Assembly: GCA_024691765.1 (NCBI GenBank)
Contig: JAILNI010000017.1
Coordinates: forward strand, 1-59,045
Length of the DNA: 59,045 bases
Reading direction: 5' to 3'
Source: Bacteroidales bacterium
GTDB taxonomy: Bacteria; Bacteroidota; Bacteroidia; Bacteroidales; UBA932
Position numbers and translations under genes: made by a program. The notes under the pieces are model-generated. The model was not told where the DNA came from and searched no databases. It saw only the letters and a list, made by a program, of their open reading frames with translations. Of this stretch, positions 33,049 to 40,710 are shown one piece after another (position 1 is the first letter of the stretch; each line of letters opens with the position of its first letter).

Positions 33049-34842
33049 ATGAAAAGACTCCTCTTCCTGGCCCTCGGCCTTCTTGCGGCCTGCCTTTCCC
33101 TTGCTGCCTTCACCATCACCGAAGGACGCGAGTGCATCTCCCTTGCTGGGCAGTGGAACTACATAGTCGACCCCATGGATACGGGGATCTACAAGTACCA
33201 CATGACCCTGCAGAAGCCCAGCAAGCGCTTTTTCGCCGACAGGCATTTCTATCAGGACAAGACCAAACTCGTAGAATACGACTTCGACATGGCGCCGACC
33301 ATGGCGGTTCCGGGAGACTGGAACACCCAGTCGGAAAAGCTCTATTACTACGAGGGAAGCGTGTGGTACCGCCGTCTGGTGGATTTCCATCCCGTTCCCG
33401 GCAGGCGCTGGTTCCTCTATTTCGGAGCCGTCAATTACAAGTGCATGGTCGGGATCAACAACGAAATCCTGGGGGAGCACAAGGGAGGCTTCACTCCGTT
33501 CTGGTTCGAGGTGACGGATGTGCTGAAGGAAGGGGAGAACAGCCTTGTGGTGTATGTGAACAATACCCGCGGCGTTTCCGAAGTGCCCACCGTGAATTAC
33601 GACTGGTGGAACTATGGGGGGATTACCCGCGATGTTCTTCTGGTTAGCGTGCCGGATGTTTTCATAAGCGACTGGCGCATGAACTTCGATGGCAGCCATA
33701 TCGATGTTTCCGTCCGTCTCGACGGCGGAAGCGGACCGGTTGCGCTTGAGATTCCGGAACTCGGCCTTCGCAAAAAGGCCTGCTCCGGCAAGGACGGGGT
33801 GGCGAATTTCCGCTTCAAGGCCTCTCCCGAGCGCTGGTCGCCTGAGAATCCAAGGCTTTACGACATTGCCATTTCCTGCGGGGGTGATTGCATCAGGGAC
33901 CGCGTGGGCTTCCGCACCATACGCACCGAAGGGGAGAAGATACTCCTCAACGACAAGCCTGTGTTCCTCCGCGGAGTCGCACTTCACGACGAAACCATAG
34001 GCGTGAATCCGGGCCGCTGCCGCAGTGAGGACGATGTCCGTGCGCTTCTGGAAACGGCCAGGGACCTTGGCTGCAATTTCCTGCGTCTGGCGCATTATCC
34101 TCACAGCGAACAGATGGTTCGCATGGCGGAGAGGATGGGATTCCTGCTCTGGGAGGAGATTCCCTGCTACTGGAATATCGACTGGTCTTCGGAAGAGACT
34201 TACGCCAATGCCGAGAGCCAGCTGATGGCCATGATAGACCGCGACTACAACCGTGCGGCCGTGGTGATCTGGTCCGTCGCGAACGAAACTCCCCGGACTC
34301 CGCAGAGGCTGGACTTCCTCGGCAGGCTGATAGCGAAGGCACGGGCCGAAGACCCCTTGAGGCTGGTGAGTGCTGCTCTCGAGAAGAAACTCACGGATCC
34401 GCGGCATGCTGTGGTGAAGGACGAACTGATAGAATTGACCGATCTGCTGAGCTTCAACCAGTACGAGGGCTGGTACGACGGAAAACCGTCCGACTGCGAC
34501 TCCCTGCAGTGGTCAATCCCGTCCGGCAAACCCATAGTTATCAGCGAATTCGGCGGAGGAGCCCTTTACGGCAACCACGGCAACGAAGACGAGCTCTTCA
34601 CGGAAGAGTACCTGGCCCTACTGTATCGCAAGAATCTGGAAATGCTCGTGCGCCTTCCCGGCCTCTGCGGCCTCAGCCCCTGGTGCCTCAAGGATTTCCG
34701 TTCTCCCAAGCGCCCCCTTACCGGCATCCAGGACGATTTCAACCGCAAGGGCCTCGTCGACGAGCAGGGCCGCCGCAAACAGGCCTTCTACGTGGTGAAG
34801 GAGTACTACCGCTCCCTTACTCCGTCACCTGTCCGGCCATAG
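33049..34842 (+). CDS. GH2 glycoside hydrolase (beta-glucuronidase/galactosidase-like)
   Basis: A 597-residue GH2 enzyme: signal peptide, N-terminal jelly roll (about 25-190, with VPGDWNTQS, YEGSVWYRR and NYDWWNYGGITRDV), Ig-like domain (about 195-285), and catalytic barrel (about 290-590). Acid/base E413 in WSVANETP and nucleophile E500 in VISEFGGGALYG are both visible. The NYDWWNYGG loop and LRLAHYPHSEQ fit the beta-glucuronidase side of GH2, but the NxK uronate signature is not clear, so the sugar is uncertain. It is the last gene of the PUL; a repeat-bearing intergenic region follows. Confidence 0.9.
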   Translation: MKRLLFLALGLLAACLSLAAFTITEGRECISLAGQWNYIVDPMDTGIYKYHMTLQKPSKRFFADRHFYQDKTKLVEYDFDMAPTMAVPGDWNTQSEKLYYYEGSVWYRRLVDFHPVPGRRWFLYFGAVNYKCMVGINNEILGEHKGGFTPFWFEVTDVLKEGENSLVVYVNNTRGVSEVPTVNYDWWNYGGITRDVLLVSVPDVFISDWRMNFDGSHIDVSVRLDGGSGPVALEIPELGLRKKACSGKDGVANFRFKASPERWSPENPRLYDIAISCGGDCIRDRVGFRTIRTEGEKILLNDKPVFLRGVALHDETIGVNPGRCRSEDDVRALLETARDLGCNFLRLAHYPHSEQMVRMAERMGFLLWEEIPCYWNIDWSSEETYANAESQLMAMIDRDYNRAAVVIWSVANETPRTPQRLDFLGRLIAKARAEDPLRLVSAALEKKLTDPRHAVVKDELIELTDLLSFNQYEGWYDGKPSDCDSLQWSIPSGKPIVISEFGGGALYGNHGNEDELFTEEYLALLYRKNLEMLVRLPGLCGLSPWCLKDFRSPKRPLTGIQDDFNRKGLVDEQGRRKQAFYVVKEYYRSLTPSPVRP

Positions 34843-34853
34843 CCCGACAGGTC

Positions 34854-34914
34854 GCAGGGATTCCGCTCGCTTCGCTCGCGCTATCCCCGCATCTCCACCA
34901 GCAATCAAATCGCA
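34854..34914 (+). repeat. Left arm of a 61-bp inverted repeat containing a tRNA-Ala 3'-end-like segment
   Basis: Bases 34854-34914 match the reverse complement of 36736-36796 at 60 of 61 positions. The part at 34881-34914 also resembles the 3' end and flank of the tRNA-Ala(GGC) gene (36600-36633): both have ATCTCCACC followed by GCAATCAAAT.GCA. Confidence 0.85.
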
Positions 34915-35020
34915 AGTGCGAAAGGAGCGAAGCGACGAACGGGAGCCGCCCGGCAAAGCCGGTGCATGCCCCCTCGGGGGCTCCGCGAAGCGGTGGGGGG
35001 TAAGAGAGATTTATCTCAAC
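34915..35020. other. GC-rich intergenic stretch with small palindromes
   Basis: It contains the repeat-like text GGAGCGAAGCGACG at 34924-34937, a hairpin with five G:C pairs (CCCCC at 34969-34973 with GGGGG at 34976-34980) and CCGCGAAGCGG at 34983-34993. No coding sequence is evident. The base composition and motifs look like the intergenic repeat material seen at 36755-36900. Confidence 0.5.
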
Positions 35021-35022
35021 GA

Positions 35023-35052
35023 AAAAGGTTCAGCCGAAAAGCTGAACCTTTT
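35023..35052 (-). terminator. Rho-independent terminator of the tRNA-Ala(CGC) gene, possibly bidirectional
   Basis: A 12-bp perfect stem (AAAAGGTTCAGC at 35023-35034 with GCTGAACCTTTT at 35041-35052) has a six-base loop. The A/T ends give a T-run in both directions, so it can end the tRNA transcript on the minus strand and read-through of the PUL on the plus strand. Confidence 0.85.
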
Positions 35053-35055
35053 GAG

Positions 35056-35128
35056 TGGAGATAAGGGGATTCGAACCCCTGACCTATAGATTGCGAACCT
35101 ATCGCTCTACCAACTGAGCTATACCCCC
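35056..35128 (-). tRNA. tRNA-Ala (anticodon CGC)
   Basis: Read on the minus strand, the 73 bases form a complete cloverleaf: acceptor GGGGGTA/TATCTCC, D-arm GCTC-AGTTGGTA-GAGC, anticodon loop TTCGCAA with anticodon CGC (codon GCG), T-loop TTCGAAT. The G3:U70 wobble pair, the identity mark for alanyl-tRNA synthetase, is present. CCA is not encoded. A terminator follows 3 bases downstream. Confidence 0.96.
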
Positions 35129-35157
35129 ATTGGGATTGCAAAGATATAAAAAAATTC

Positions 35158-35985
35158 TTATGGAGTAACCCAATGTATACGGATTCCGCTGCGTTCCATT
35201 CCGCGGAACCAGGTCATCTGCCTCTTGGCGAACTGGTGTATGGCCGTGGAGAGCCTGGTAAAGAGTTCTTCTTCAGTGAGGTCGCCCTGCAGATACAGGG
35301 CTGTGAACTTGTACTCGAGACCGTATCCCAGCAACACTTCAGCCGGAACCGGGCCGTTCTTGCAGGCGGGATTGCTGCCGTCCAACAGGCTTCGGATTTC
35401 GTCCACCATGCCTTCCTGCAGGCGGGCGCGGAGCCTCGCGTCGATCTTTGCGTTCCTCTCTTCCCTTGAAACGAGTGTGCCTATGAAGAAGATGCTGCCG
35501 TCCTGGCCGCCCGGCGCCGCGACTGACAGAGGTTTGCTTTCCGTAAAGTCGTACCCTCCGGTTACCGCACTGATATACAGCCCTGTTCCGCCGCAAAGTA
35601 TGGGGAAGGCTCCGCGGGAACGGATGTCCTCAGCGGCAGCCTTGAAGTCCGTGCAGAAACTGTGTACGTTGTACTGCGTGCCGGGGTCCGCTATGTCAAT
35701 AAGATGGTAGGGAATGCCGCCGTATTCGGCCAGGTCCTTGCCCGTGCCTATGTCCATTCCGCGGTACACCTGACGGGAATCGGCCGAAATGATTTCGCAG
35801 CGCAGGCCCTTTGCTTCGAGTTCACCTGCCAGCCACACCGCATATCTGGTTTTCCCCGAGGCGGTCGGTCCAAGCACGCAGACTAGCCTGAGGCGTCCGG
35901 AAAGGCAGTCGGCCGCCAGGGCCTCGAGATCAATCTGTTCAGGCTTCGGCAGTTCTGCGGGCAAAGTCTTGCGAAATTTGGGCAC
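35158..35985 (-). CDS. miaA: tRNA dimethylallyltransferase MiaA
   Basis: MiaA adds an isopentenyl group to A37 of tRNAs that read codons starting with U. Seen: P-loop [13 protein letters not shown] near 36-48, [35 protein letters not shown], and the late RQMTWFR. The start is GTG at 35985; a longer in-frame extension exists, but the -7 box TATCTTTG at 36013-36020 on the same strand lies inside that extension, so transcription starts too late for it. At 275 residues it is slightly short for the family (about 300), losing part of the insertion domain. It sits between two tRNA genes and is divergent from smpB. Confidence 0.93.
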   Translation of the reverse strand: MPKFRKTLPAELPKPEQIDLEALAADCLSGRLRLVCVLGPTASGKTRYAVWLAGELEAKGLRCEIISADSRQVYRGMDIGTGKDLAEYGGIPYHLIDIADPGTQYNVHSFCTDFKAAAEDIRSRGAFPILCGGTGLYISAVTGGYDFTESKPLSVAAPGGQDGSIFFIGTLVSREERNAKIDARLRARLQEGMVDEIRSLLDGSNPACKNGPVPAEVLLGYGLEYKFTALYLQGDLTEEELFTRLSTAIHQFAKRQMTWFRGMERSGIRIHWVTP

Positions 35986-36012
35986 GTGCTGGGTATTAAG
36001 CGTTGGTAAAGG

Positions 36013-36020
36013 CAAAGATA
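36013..36020 (-). promoter_or_regulatory. -7 box (TATCTTTG) for miaA
   Basis: On the minus strand TATCTTTG fits TAnnTTTG and is 27 bases before the GTG start of miaA. It excludes a longer miaA start. It lies back-to-back with the smpB box. Confidence 0.65.
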
Positions 36021-36033
36021 GACAATTTTTACC

Positions 36034-36041
36034 TATATTTG
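36034..36041 (+). promoter_or_regulatory. -7 box (TATATTTG) for smpB
   Basis: TATATTTG ends 8 bases before the smpB ATG, predicting a nearly leaderless transcript. The divergent miaA box begins 14 bases away. Confidence 0.65.
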
Positions 36042-36049
36042 CAGCCCCT

Positions 36050-36499
36050 ATGGCAAAGGAGAAACAGGGCATACAGATACGCAACAAGCGTGCATCGTTC
36101 GACTACGAGTTCCTCGAGGAGTACGACGCCGGTATCGTGCTGGTGGGCACCGAGATAAAGTCTATTCGTCTCGGCAAGGCTTCGCTGCAGGATGCCTACT
36201 GCTACTTCTCCGGTGGAGAACTCTACGTTAAGGGGATGAACGTCGCCACCTATTTCTGGGGCAGCTGGAACGGGCACGAGCCCATGCGCGACCGCAAGCT
36301 TCTGCTTACCCGCCGTGAACTACGTCATCTGGCAGCCGCCGTGAAGCAGAAGGGACTGACCATAGTCGCGGTACGGCTCTATGTGGCTGCTAACGGTTTT
36401 GCAAAGCTCCATATCGCCCTTGCAAAGGGTAAAAAAGAGTACGATAAAAGGCAGACTATAAAAGAAAAAGACATTCGCCGCGAAATGGAACGCGAATAG
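36050..36499 (+). CDS. smpB: SsrA-binding protein SmpB
   Basis: SmpB binds tmRNA and carries it to stalled ribosomes. The 149-residue protein has the conserved N-terminal [31 protein letters not shown], the DAY(C)YF and [25 protein letters not shown] core, and a C-terminal basic tail ([22 protein letters not shown]) that enters the ribosomal A site. ATG at 36050 was chosen from the family length and the promoter; longer in-frame starts overlap miaA in antisense. A tRNA-Ala gene follows 41 bases downstream with its own promoter. I found no tmRNA gene in the window. Confidence 0.97.
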   Translation: MAKEKQGIQIRNKRASFDYEFLEEYDAGIVLVGTEIKSIRLGKASLQDAYCYFSGGELYVKGMNVATYFWGSWNGHEPMRDRKLLLTRRELRHLAAAVKQKGLTIVAVRLYVAANGFAKLHIALAKGKKEYDKRQTIKEKDIRREMERE

Positions 36500-36522
36500 T
36501 CTTGCAATTTCAAAAATTGTTG

Positions 36523-36530
36523 TATATTTG
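36523..36530 (+). promoter_or_regulatory. -7 box (TATATTTG) for tRNA-Ala(GGC)
   Basis: TATATTTG lies 10 bases before the tRNA, with a TTG at 36502-36504 about 18 bases upstream as -33 candidate. This fits a separate short tRNA transcript. Confidence 0.65.
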
Positions 36531-36540
36531 CAATCCCAAT

Positions 36541-36613
36541 GGGGGTATAGCTCAGTTGGTAGAGCGCCTGCATGGCATGCAGGAGGTCAGGAGTTCGAAT
36601 CTCCTTATCTCCA
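36541..36613 (+). tRNA. tRNA-Ala (anticodon GGC)
   Basis: 73 bases with acceptor GGGGGTA/TATCTCC, D-arm GCTC-AGTTGGTA-GAGC, anticodon stem CCTGC/GCAGG with loop ATGGCAT (anticodon GGC, codons GCC/GCU), T-arm AGGAG-TTCGAAT-CTCCT, and the G3:U70 pair. CCA is not encoded. It shares acceptor and D-arm with the tRNA-Ala(CGC) gene, pointing to an old duplication. Confidence 0.97.
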
Positions 36614-36618
36614 CCCGA

Positions 36619-36753
36619 TGCAATCAAATTGCAGGTGCCGCACGAGAGTGCGGCATTTTTATTTAGGGCGGGGCCGCTGAAAGCTTGCTTTCAAAAGGCT
36701 CTGCCCTAAATAAAAAGAGGCTGTTCTGCCTCACCTGCAATTTGATTGCTGGT
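36619..36753 (+). repeat. Nested palindromic element right after tRNA-Ala(GGC)
   Basis: Three hairpins are nested: an outer inverted repeat GCAATCAAATTGCAGGTG (36620-36637) with CACCTGCAATTTGATTGC (36732-36749); an inner repeat TTTTTATTTAGGGC (about 36656-36669) with GCCCTAAATAAAAA (about 36703-36717); and the terminator hairpin of the tRNA. The outer left arm is the direct 3' flank of the tRNA. There is no transposase nearby; it may be a small non-autonomous element or a tRNA-linked intergenic repeat. Confidence 0.7.
36636..36660 (+). terminator. Rho-independent terminator of tRNA-Ala(GGC)
   Basis: Stem TGCCGCAC (36636-36643), loop GAGA, GTGCGGCA (36648-36655), then TTTTT. It ends the tRNA transcript about 20 bases after the acceptor. 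Confidence 0.85.
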
Positions 36754-36796
36754 GGAGATGCGGGGATAGCGCGAGCGAAGCGAGCGGAATCCCTGC
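36736..36796 (-). repeat. Right arm of the 61-bp inverted repeat
   Basis: Reverse complement of 34854-34914 with one mismatch. Together the arms flank a 1.82-kb block with tRNA-Ala(CGC), miaA, smpB and tRNA-Ala(GGC). The rest of the gap up to 36900 is GC-rich with short inverted text, and I see no gene in it. Confidence 0.85.
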
Positions 36797-36900
36797 CGCA
36801 AAGACCGCGACCGGCGGTTCGCCTGACGGCTCAATTAGGCCCCGCGGCGAGCGCAAAGAGATGTGGCAGCCGCAGGCTGGCAAATCCCCTTATTTTTGCT

Positions 36901-36908
36901 TATATTTG
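36901..36908 (+). promoter_or_regulatory. -7 box (TATATTTG) for the ACP-like membrane protein gene
   Basis: TATATTTG ends 10 bases before the ATG at 36919. It rules out a longer in-frame start reaching back into the repeat region. Confidence 0.65.
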
Positions 36909-36918
36909 CCCCCGTACA

Positions 36919-37689
36919 ATGGATTTCATAGAAAGCATTTTCGGCATAGAGAACCGCTGGGCGGTGCTGGGCATACTCGTAGCCATGCATATTGTCTTAT
37001 GCTTGGTGGTTTGCAAAACCACCAAAAAGCCGATATGGGGATGGCTGACCCTGTTTGCCGGCTGGCTCTTCATCGTAATCTACATCTGGAAGTACCCGTG
37101 GCTCTTCAGGATAGTCGGAGCCGTCATCGCTCTCGGCCCGGCAGAACTGGCGACAAGCCTTTCGCTTGCGCATAAAGACGCCCAGCCGGCTTCGGGTTCC
37201 GGCCAGCGTGCGCCTGCCGGCCACAGTGCGGATTCCGGCCAGCGTGCGCCTGCCACTCCGGTTCGCGACCCCTACCGCAACGTCGGCACCACCGCGAATC
37301 TTTCGCCACGCAGGGGAGATTACCTGAATTCCCTCAGGGGAACTACCGTATTCAATCCCTTAATGACGGAGATGTGGACATACGTGTCTTTCCTCTGCAT
37401 GGAAATCCTTGGAGTGGAGCCGCTGACGCTCAGCAGGTCGTCAGACTTTAACGACGATCTCGGCGCGGACAGCTTGGACATGGCAGCATTCATAAAGCAT
37501 ATATCGGATGAGGTGTGGTTCCCGAAGCCAATGCTGAAGGAAGTGGAGAGGTGGGCGAAACAGATGCTTGATGCTGCGGAAGAGAACGAGCAGAACGGAA
37601 GTTGCAGATTCCCGATCAGGACCCTCGCGAACCTGATGGATACCCTCCTGCGCTTCATCCCCGCCCATATCACTTATCCGAAAGAGTAA
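36919..37689 (+). CDS. Membrane-anchored protein with an acyl-carrier-protein-like C-terminal domain
   Basis: A 256-residue protein of unusual build. Two or three hydrophobic helices fill residues 13-75. A flexible linker (about 85-130) contains a 12-residue tandem repeat starting SGQRAPA (36-base DNA repeats at 37197 and 37233). Residues about 145-250 look like a phosphopantetheine-binding carrier domain: FNDDLGADSLDM puts S185 where holo-ACP carries its prosthetic group, followed by a helical part. I know of no named family with this combination. It might hold an acyl or aminoacyl chain at the cytoplasmic membrane. Start supported by the promoter. No synthase genes are adjacent; a PlsC-like acyltransferase lies 2-3 kb downstream on the other strand. 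Confidence 0.62.
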   Translation: MDFIESIFGIENRWAVLGILVAMHIVLCLVVCKTTKKPIWGWLTLFAGWLFIVIYIWKYPWLFRIVGAVIALGPAELATSLSLAHKDAQPASGSGQRAPAGHSADSGQRAPATPVRDPYRNVGTTANLSPRRGDYLNSLRGTTVFNPLMTEMWTYVSFLCMEILGVEPLTLSRSSDFNDDLGADSLDMAAFIKHISDEVWFPKPMLKEVERWAKQMLDAAEENEQNGSCRFPIRTLANLMDTLLRFIPAHITYPKE

Positions 37690-37942
37690 TCCCAGCCGCT
37701 GCGGACAAATCTCCGAAAGCTTTGCAGCCCGAACGACCCTCCATGGCCCTGCAGGGCATGTTGTGTTGCAAACACCCCACGAAAAACACCGAGTCTTTGC
37801 AAGGTAATCGCCATCCTGCTGCGCTCCAGGGCATAGTACCTTGCAAAGTGTTCGGAAAATGTCTGCCCATCTTCCGCGTTTTGCCGGAGGAGCGCCTTTC
37901 GCAAAAATGATTATCTTTGTAAAACCTATTGACCGACAGGAA
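37690..37942. other. Intergenic region with two palindromes
   Basis: CCCTGCAGGG at 37747-37756 is a perfect palindrome, and TTTGCAAGGTA (37796-37806) is matched by TACCTTGCAAA (37837-37847), forming a long hairpin with a 30-base loop. No T-run follows, so these are not ordinary terminators. No gene is seen here. Confidence 0.5.
37912..37919 (+). promoter_or_regulatory. -7 box (TATCTTTG) for the nitroreductase gene
   Basis: TATCTTTG ends 23 bases before the GTG start at 37943 and overlaps the only upstream in-frame ATG, which favours the GTG. Confidence 0.6.
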
Positions 37943-38446
37943 GTGCTGGACATTATTTTCAAGCGCAAGAGCGTCCGCAGCTACACGGACGAGCCCGTTT
38001 CTCCCGAGCAGGTGGAGACTCTCCTGAAGGCGGCGATGGCCGCTCCTTCGGGGATGAACAACCAGCCCTGGCGCTTCGTGGTGGTGACCCGCCCGGAACT
38101 GAAGGAAAAACTGGCGGTCGGTTTCAACAAGATGATAGCGAAGGCTCCCGTGGCCATCGTAATCTGCGGAAAGACCACGAACAAACTGGGCCTGCCCAAC
38201 AAAAACTGGACGGCTGACTGCGCTGCCGCTACGGAGAACCTCCTGCTCGCGGCCGAAGACATGGGCCTTGGCGCCGTCTGGACGGCATGCTATCCTTACG
38301 AAGACAGGATGGAACCCGCAATTGCGGCACTCGGCCTGCCGGACGGGATAACGCCGTACAGCATTGTGCCTGTTGGGCATCCGGCCGGAAACGAAGCCCC
38401 CAAGGACAAGTGGAATCCCGCCAACGTACACTACGAAAAGTGGTAA
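37943..38446 (+). CDS. Nitroreductase-family flavoprotein
   Basis: A small (167-residue) NAD(P)H:FMN oxidoreductase of the nitroreductase family. FMN-contacting motifs are KRKSVRSYTDEPVS at the start, AAPSGMNNQPWRFVVV near 38-53 and AATENLLLAAEDMGLGAVW near 96-114. GTG at 37943 is chosen because the promoter box TATCTTTG lies over the upstream ATG and because the family normally begins a few residues before the IF-KRKSVR motif. Physiological substrate is unknown; many members act on quinones or nitro compounds. trpS follows 5 bases later and may be co-transcribed. Confidence 0.87.
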   Translation: MLDIIFKRKSVRSYTDEPVSPEQVETLLKAAMAAPSGMNNQPWRFVVVTRPELKEKLAVGFNKMIAKAPVAIVICGKTTNKLGLPNKNWTADCAAATENLLLAAEDMGLGAVWTACYPYEDRMEPAIAALGLPDGITPYSIVPVGHPAGNEAPKDKWNPANVHYEKW

Positions 38447-38451
38447 AAAAT

Positions 38452-39459
38452 ATGGAAGAAGTACAGAAGAAAAGAATGCTGTCGGGCATCCAGCCGAGCG
38501 GAGACCTGCATCTGGGCAACTATCTGGGTGCCATAAAGAACTGGGCCGACAGGGTGAACGACTATGAATGCTACTATTTCATGGCCGACCTCCACACCAT
38601 CACGGTGCGCCAGGAACCTGCCGAATTGCGTAAACGTTCGCTGAACCAGCTGGCGCAGTACATCGCCTGCGGCCTGGATCCCGAGAAGAACGTGCTCTTC
38701 CTTCAGTCCCAGGTGCCCGCGCATACGCAGCTCGCCTGGGTGCTGAACTGTTACACCATGTTCGGGGAACTTTCCCGCATGACTCAGTTCAAGGACAAAT
38801 CGGCCAAATACAGCAACAACATCAACGCAGGCCTGTTCACCTACCCGGTGCTCATGGCTGCGGACATACTCCTCTATCAGCCGGATTACGTGCCGGTAGG
38901 CGAGGACCAGAAACAGCACGTGGAGCTCTGCCGTGACATAGCCCAGCGTTTCAACAGCATCTACGGCCCAGTCTTCACGGTGCCCGAACCCCTCATCGCC
39001 AAAACGGGTGCCCGCATCTACGGCCTCACCACCCCCGACGGCAAGATGAGCAAATCGGTGCCCGACGGCTGCGTGTTCCTGATGGACAGCCCCGACGACA
39101 TCCGCCGCAAGTTCAAACGCGCCGTCACCGACAGCGATACCGAGAACTGCGTCCGTTACGACAAAACCGCGAAACCCGGTGTGGCGAACCTAATGAACAT
39201 CTATTCAACGATTACCGGCAAGAGCATGGCGGAAATCGAGGCGGAGTTCGCCGGAAAGGGTTACGGAGTGTTCAAACCGGCCGTTGGCGAAGCCGTAGTG
39301 GAGGCCCTGCGCCCCATTCGCGAGGAAGCCGAACGCCTGATTAAGGACAAAGCATACCTCGACCAGGTCTACCGCGACGGCGCCGAAAAGGCCTCGTATT
39401 TCGCGAACAAGACCCTCCGCAAAGTATATAAGAAGGTTGGATTCTACCAGGGCCTGTAG
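38452..39459 (+). CDS. trpS: Tryptophanyl-tRNA synthetase
   Basis: Class I aminoacyl-tRNA synthetase charging tRNA-Trp in the cytoplasm. The HIGH-type motif is PSGDLHLGNYLG near 15-26, the KMSKS motif is in DGKMSKSVPDG near 200, and the Trp-binding core (VGEDQKQHVEL) is present. Length 335 fits the family. ATG at 38452 is the first in-frame start after the nitroreductase stop; the next candidate is at residue 9. A TrpB2 gene lies 5 kb away, but no trp operon is visible. Confidence 0.97.
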   Translation: MEEVQKKRMLSGIQPSGDLHLGNYLGAIKNWADRVNDYECYYFMADLHTITVRQEPAELRKRSLNQLAQYIACGLDPEKNVLFLQSQVPAHTQLAWVLNCYTMFGELSRMTQFKDKSAKYSNNINAGLFTYPVLMAADILLYQPDYVPVGEDQKQHVELCRDIAQRFNSIYGPVFTVPEPLIAKTGARIYGLTTPDGKMSKSVPDGCVFLMDSPDDIRRKFKRAVTDSDTENCVRYDKTAKPGVANLMNIYSTITGKSMAEIEAEFAGKGYGVFKPAVGEAVVEALRPIREEAERLIKDKAYLDQVYRDGAEKASYFANKTLRKVYKKVGFYQGL

Positions 39460-39468
39460 CCGCGCGGC

Positions 39469-40710
39469 TTACAGCCCCTTCTGTTTTTTCCAGAGTTCCT
39501 CGGTGGCAAGCGCAAACTTCGTCACCGAGAATTCTTTTCCCTTGGGGTAGATATACCAGGTATCCTCGAGGGTGTTGAGGTCCACGCAGTCGCCGTAGCG
39601 GCCCAGGTAGTCGTATTCGATGTGGCAGGAGTAGAGTGCCGGCACGGGCCAGTCCTGGGCGAACGGGTCGCCGTCCATGTCGACGCCGTGCACCGAGAAG
39701 CCGTTCATGTCGTGCCGTAGCAGTCCGTGGCCAAGATGCATGAACTTTTTGGCGTTCGGAAGGCTCCATACGTCCACGAAGAGGTCGCCTGACGAATAGG
39801 TTCCGGCGTCTACATCTGCGCGTACCTGCGCCCTCTCCCATTCGTACCAGTCGGGGATGTGCGGGAACTCGGTAGGTCCTTCGAGGGCGTGCAGTTCCCC
39901 AAGTTCGTCCATCTTCCACACCTTGCCGCAATGGGAGCAGCTGAGTTCGGCTCCGCGGGAGCGCATCCCGTATTCCTTTCCGCAGGCGGGGCACTGGTAG
40001 AGCACCTTCTCGAGCCCTTCCGCCCGCTTTTTATAGTCTATTTTGATACCCTTTTCCTTCTGCCAGGCGAAGTCGTCGTAGCGGAAGGCTTCCTCGATAC
40101 GGGCGTTGATCTGCTCCACCGGGGTGGTTTTGAGCTGGTCCGCCGTGAAGAGCAGGGTCATCTCGGCTTCGGTGGGGGCGATTCCGCGGTTGCGGGTGTT
40201 CCAGAATGGGGAGTTGACGTGATGCCCGTGGCAGATGAGACTCACCACCGGCACTCCGAGCAGGCGGCACATCTTGCCGAGCGATTCGGGCAGTATGGCG
40301 GTGGTGCCGCAGAGAGAGTAGCGGGCTTCGGGGTAGATGACGGCGATGTCGCCGTTGTCGATGGTGCGGCGCAGCTGGCGTATGAGCCGGACGTCGTTGG
40401 TGAACTTGCGCTTACAGATGCAGCCCACGTTGCGCAGCAGCCACTCGCGCCCTATGAACCCGTCTATGGCTACCACGTAGTTGGCGCGATAGGGGAAGAT
40501 GGCCTTGGTGGCAACCTTGAAGTCCATGAAGGAGTTGTGGTTGCAGAGCAGCACGTAAGGCGGTTTGATGCCTTCCATGCCTATCTTGCGGAGCTTGTTG
40601 CGGTGCGTCCATACGGTTGGCATGCTGAGCAGCAGCGTGATGGGCTGCAGGTAGCGCTTCGTGCGAACGGGCGCACGGGCCATGTCGAATCGTTCCAGAA
40701 CTATATCCAT
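39469..40710 (-). CDS. PlsC-like acyltransferase with a C-terminal zinc-ribbon region
   Basis: A 413-residue cytoplasmic or peripheral acyltransferase. The lysophosphatidate acyltransferase signature NHNSFMDF (57-64, H58 and D63) and the later YPEARYS motif near 134 fit the PlsC family. After the catalytic half comes a four-cysteine zinc-ribbon-like segment, CPACGKEY followed by CSHCGKVW, and a beta-rich region of unknown role. Ordinary PlsC proteins are about 240 residues without zinc ribbon. ATG at 40710 overlaps the stop of the sugar kinase upstream by 10 bases, so both are co-translated. Acceptor lipid is uncertain. Confidence 0.8.
   Translation of the reverse strand: MDIVLERFDMARAPVRTKRYLQPITLLLSMPTVWTHRNKLRKIGMEGIKPPYVLLCNHNSFMDFKVATKAIFPYRANYVVAIDGFIGREWLLRNVGCICKRKFTNDVRLIRQLRRTIDNGDIAVIYPEARYSLCGTTAILPESLGKMCRLLGVPVVSLICHGHHVNSPFWNTRNRGIAPTEAEMTLLFTADQLKTTPVEQINARIEEAFRYDDFAWQKEKGIKIDYKKRAEGLEKVLYQCPACGKEYGMRSRGAELSCSHCGKVWKMDELGELHALEGPTEFPHIPDWYEWERAQVRADVDAGTYSSGDLFVDVWSLPNAKKFMHLGHGLLRHDMNGFSVHGVDMDGDPFAQDWPVPALYSCHIEYDYLGRYGDCVDLNTLEDTWYIYPKGKEFSVTKFALATEELWKKQKGL

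Noticed and set aside
35789..36049. An upstream extension of smpB and a 34-residue extension of miaA
   Set aside because: Both would run through the divergent promoter region; SmpB family length and the two TAnnTTTG boxes support the shorter starts.
35990..36620. A tmRNA gene near smpB
   Set aside because: No tag-peptide frame or tRNA-like half-structure is seen; the only RNA there is tRNA-Ala.
36685..36918. A longer N-terminus for the ACP-like membrane protein
   Set aside because: It would translate the tRNA-linked repeat element, and a promoter box lies just before the chosen ATG.
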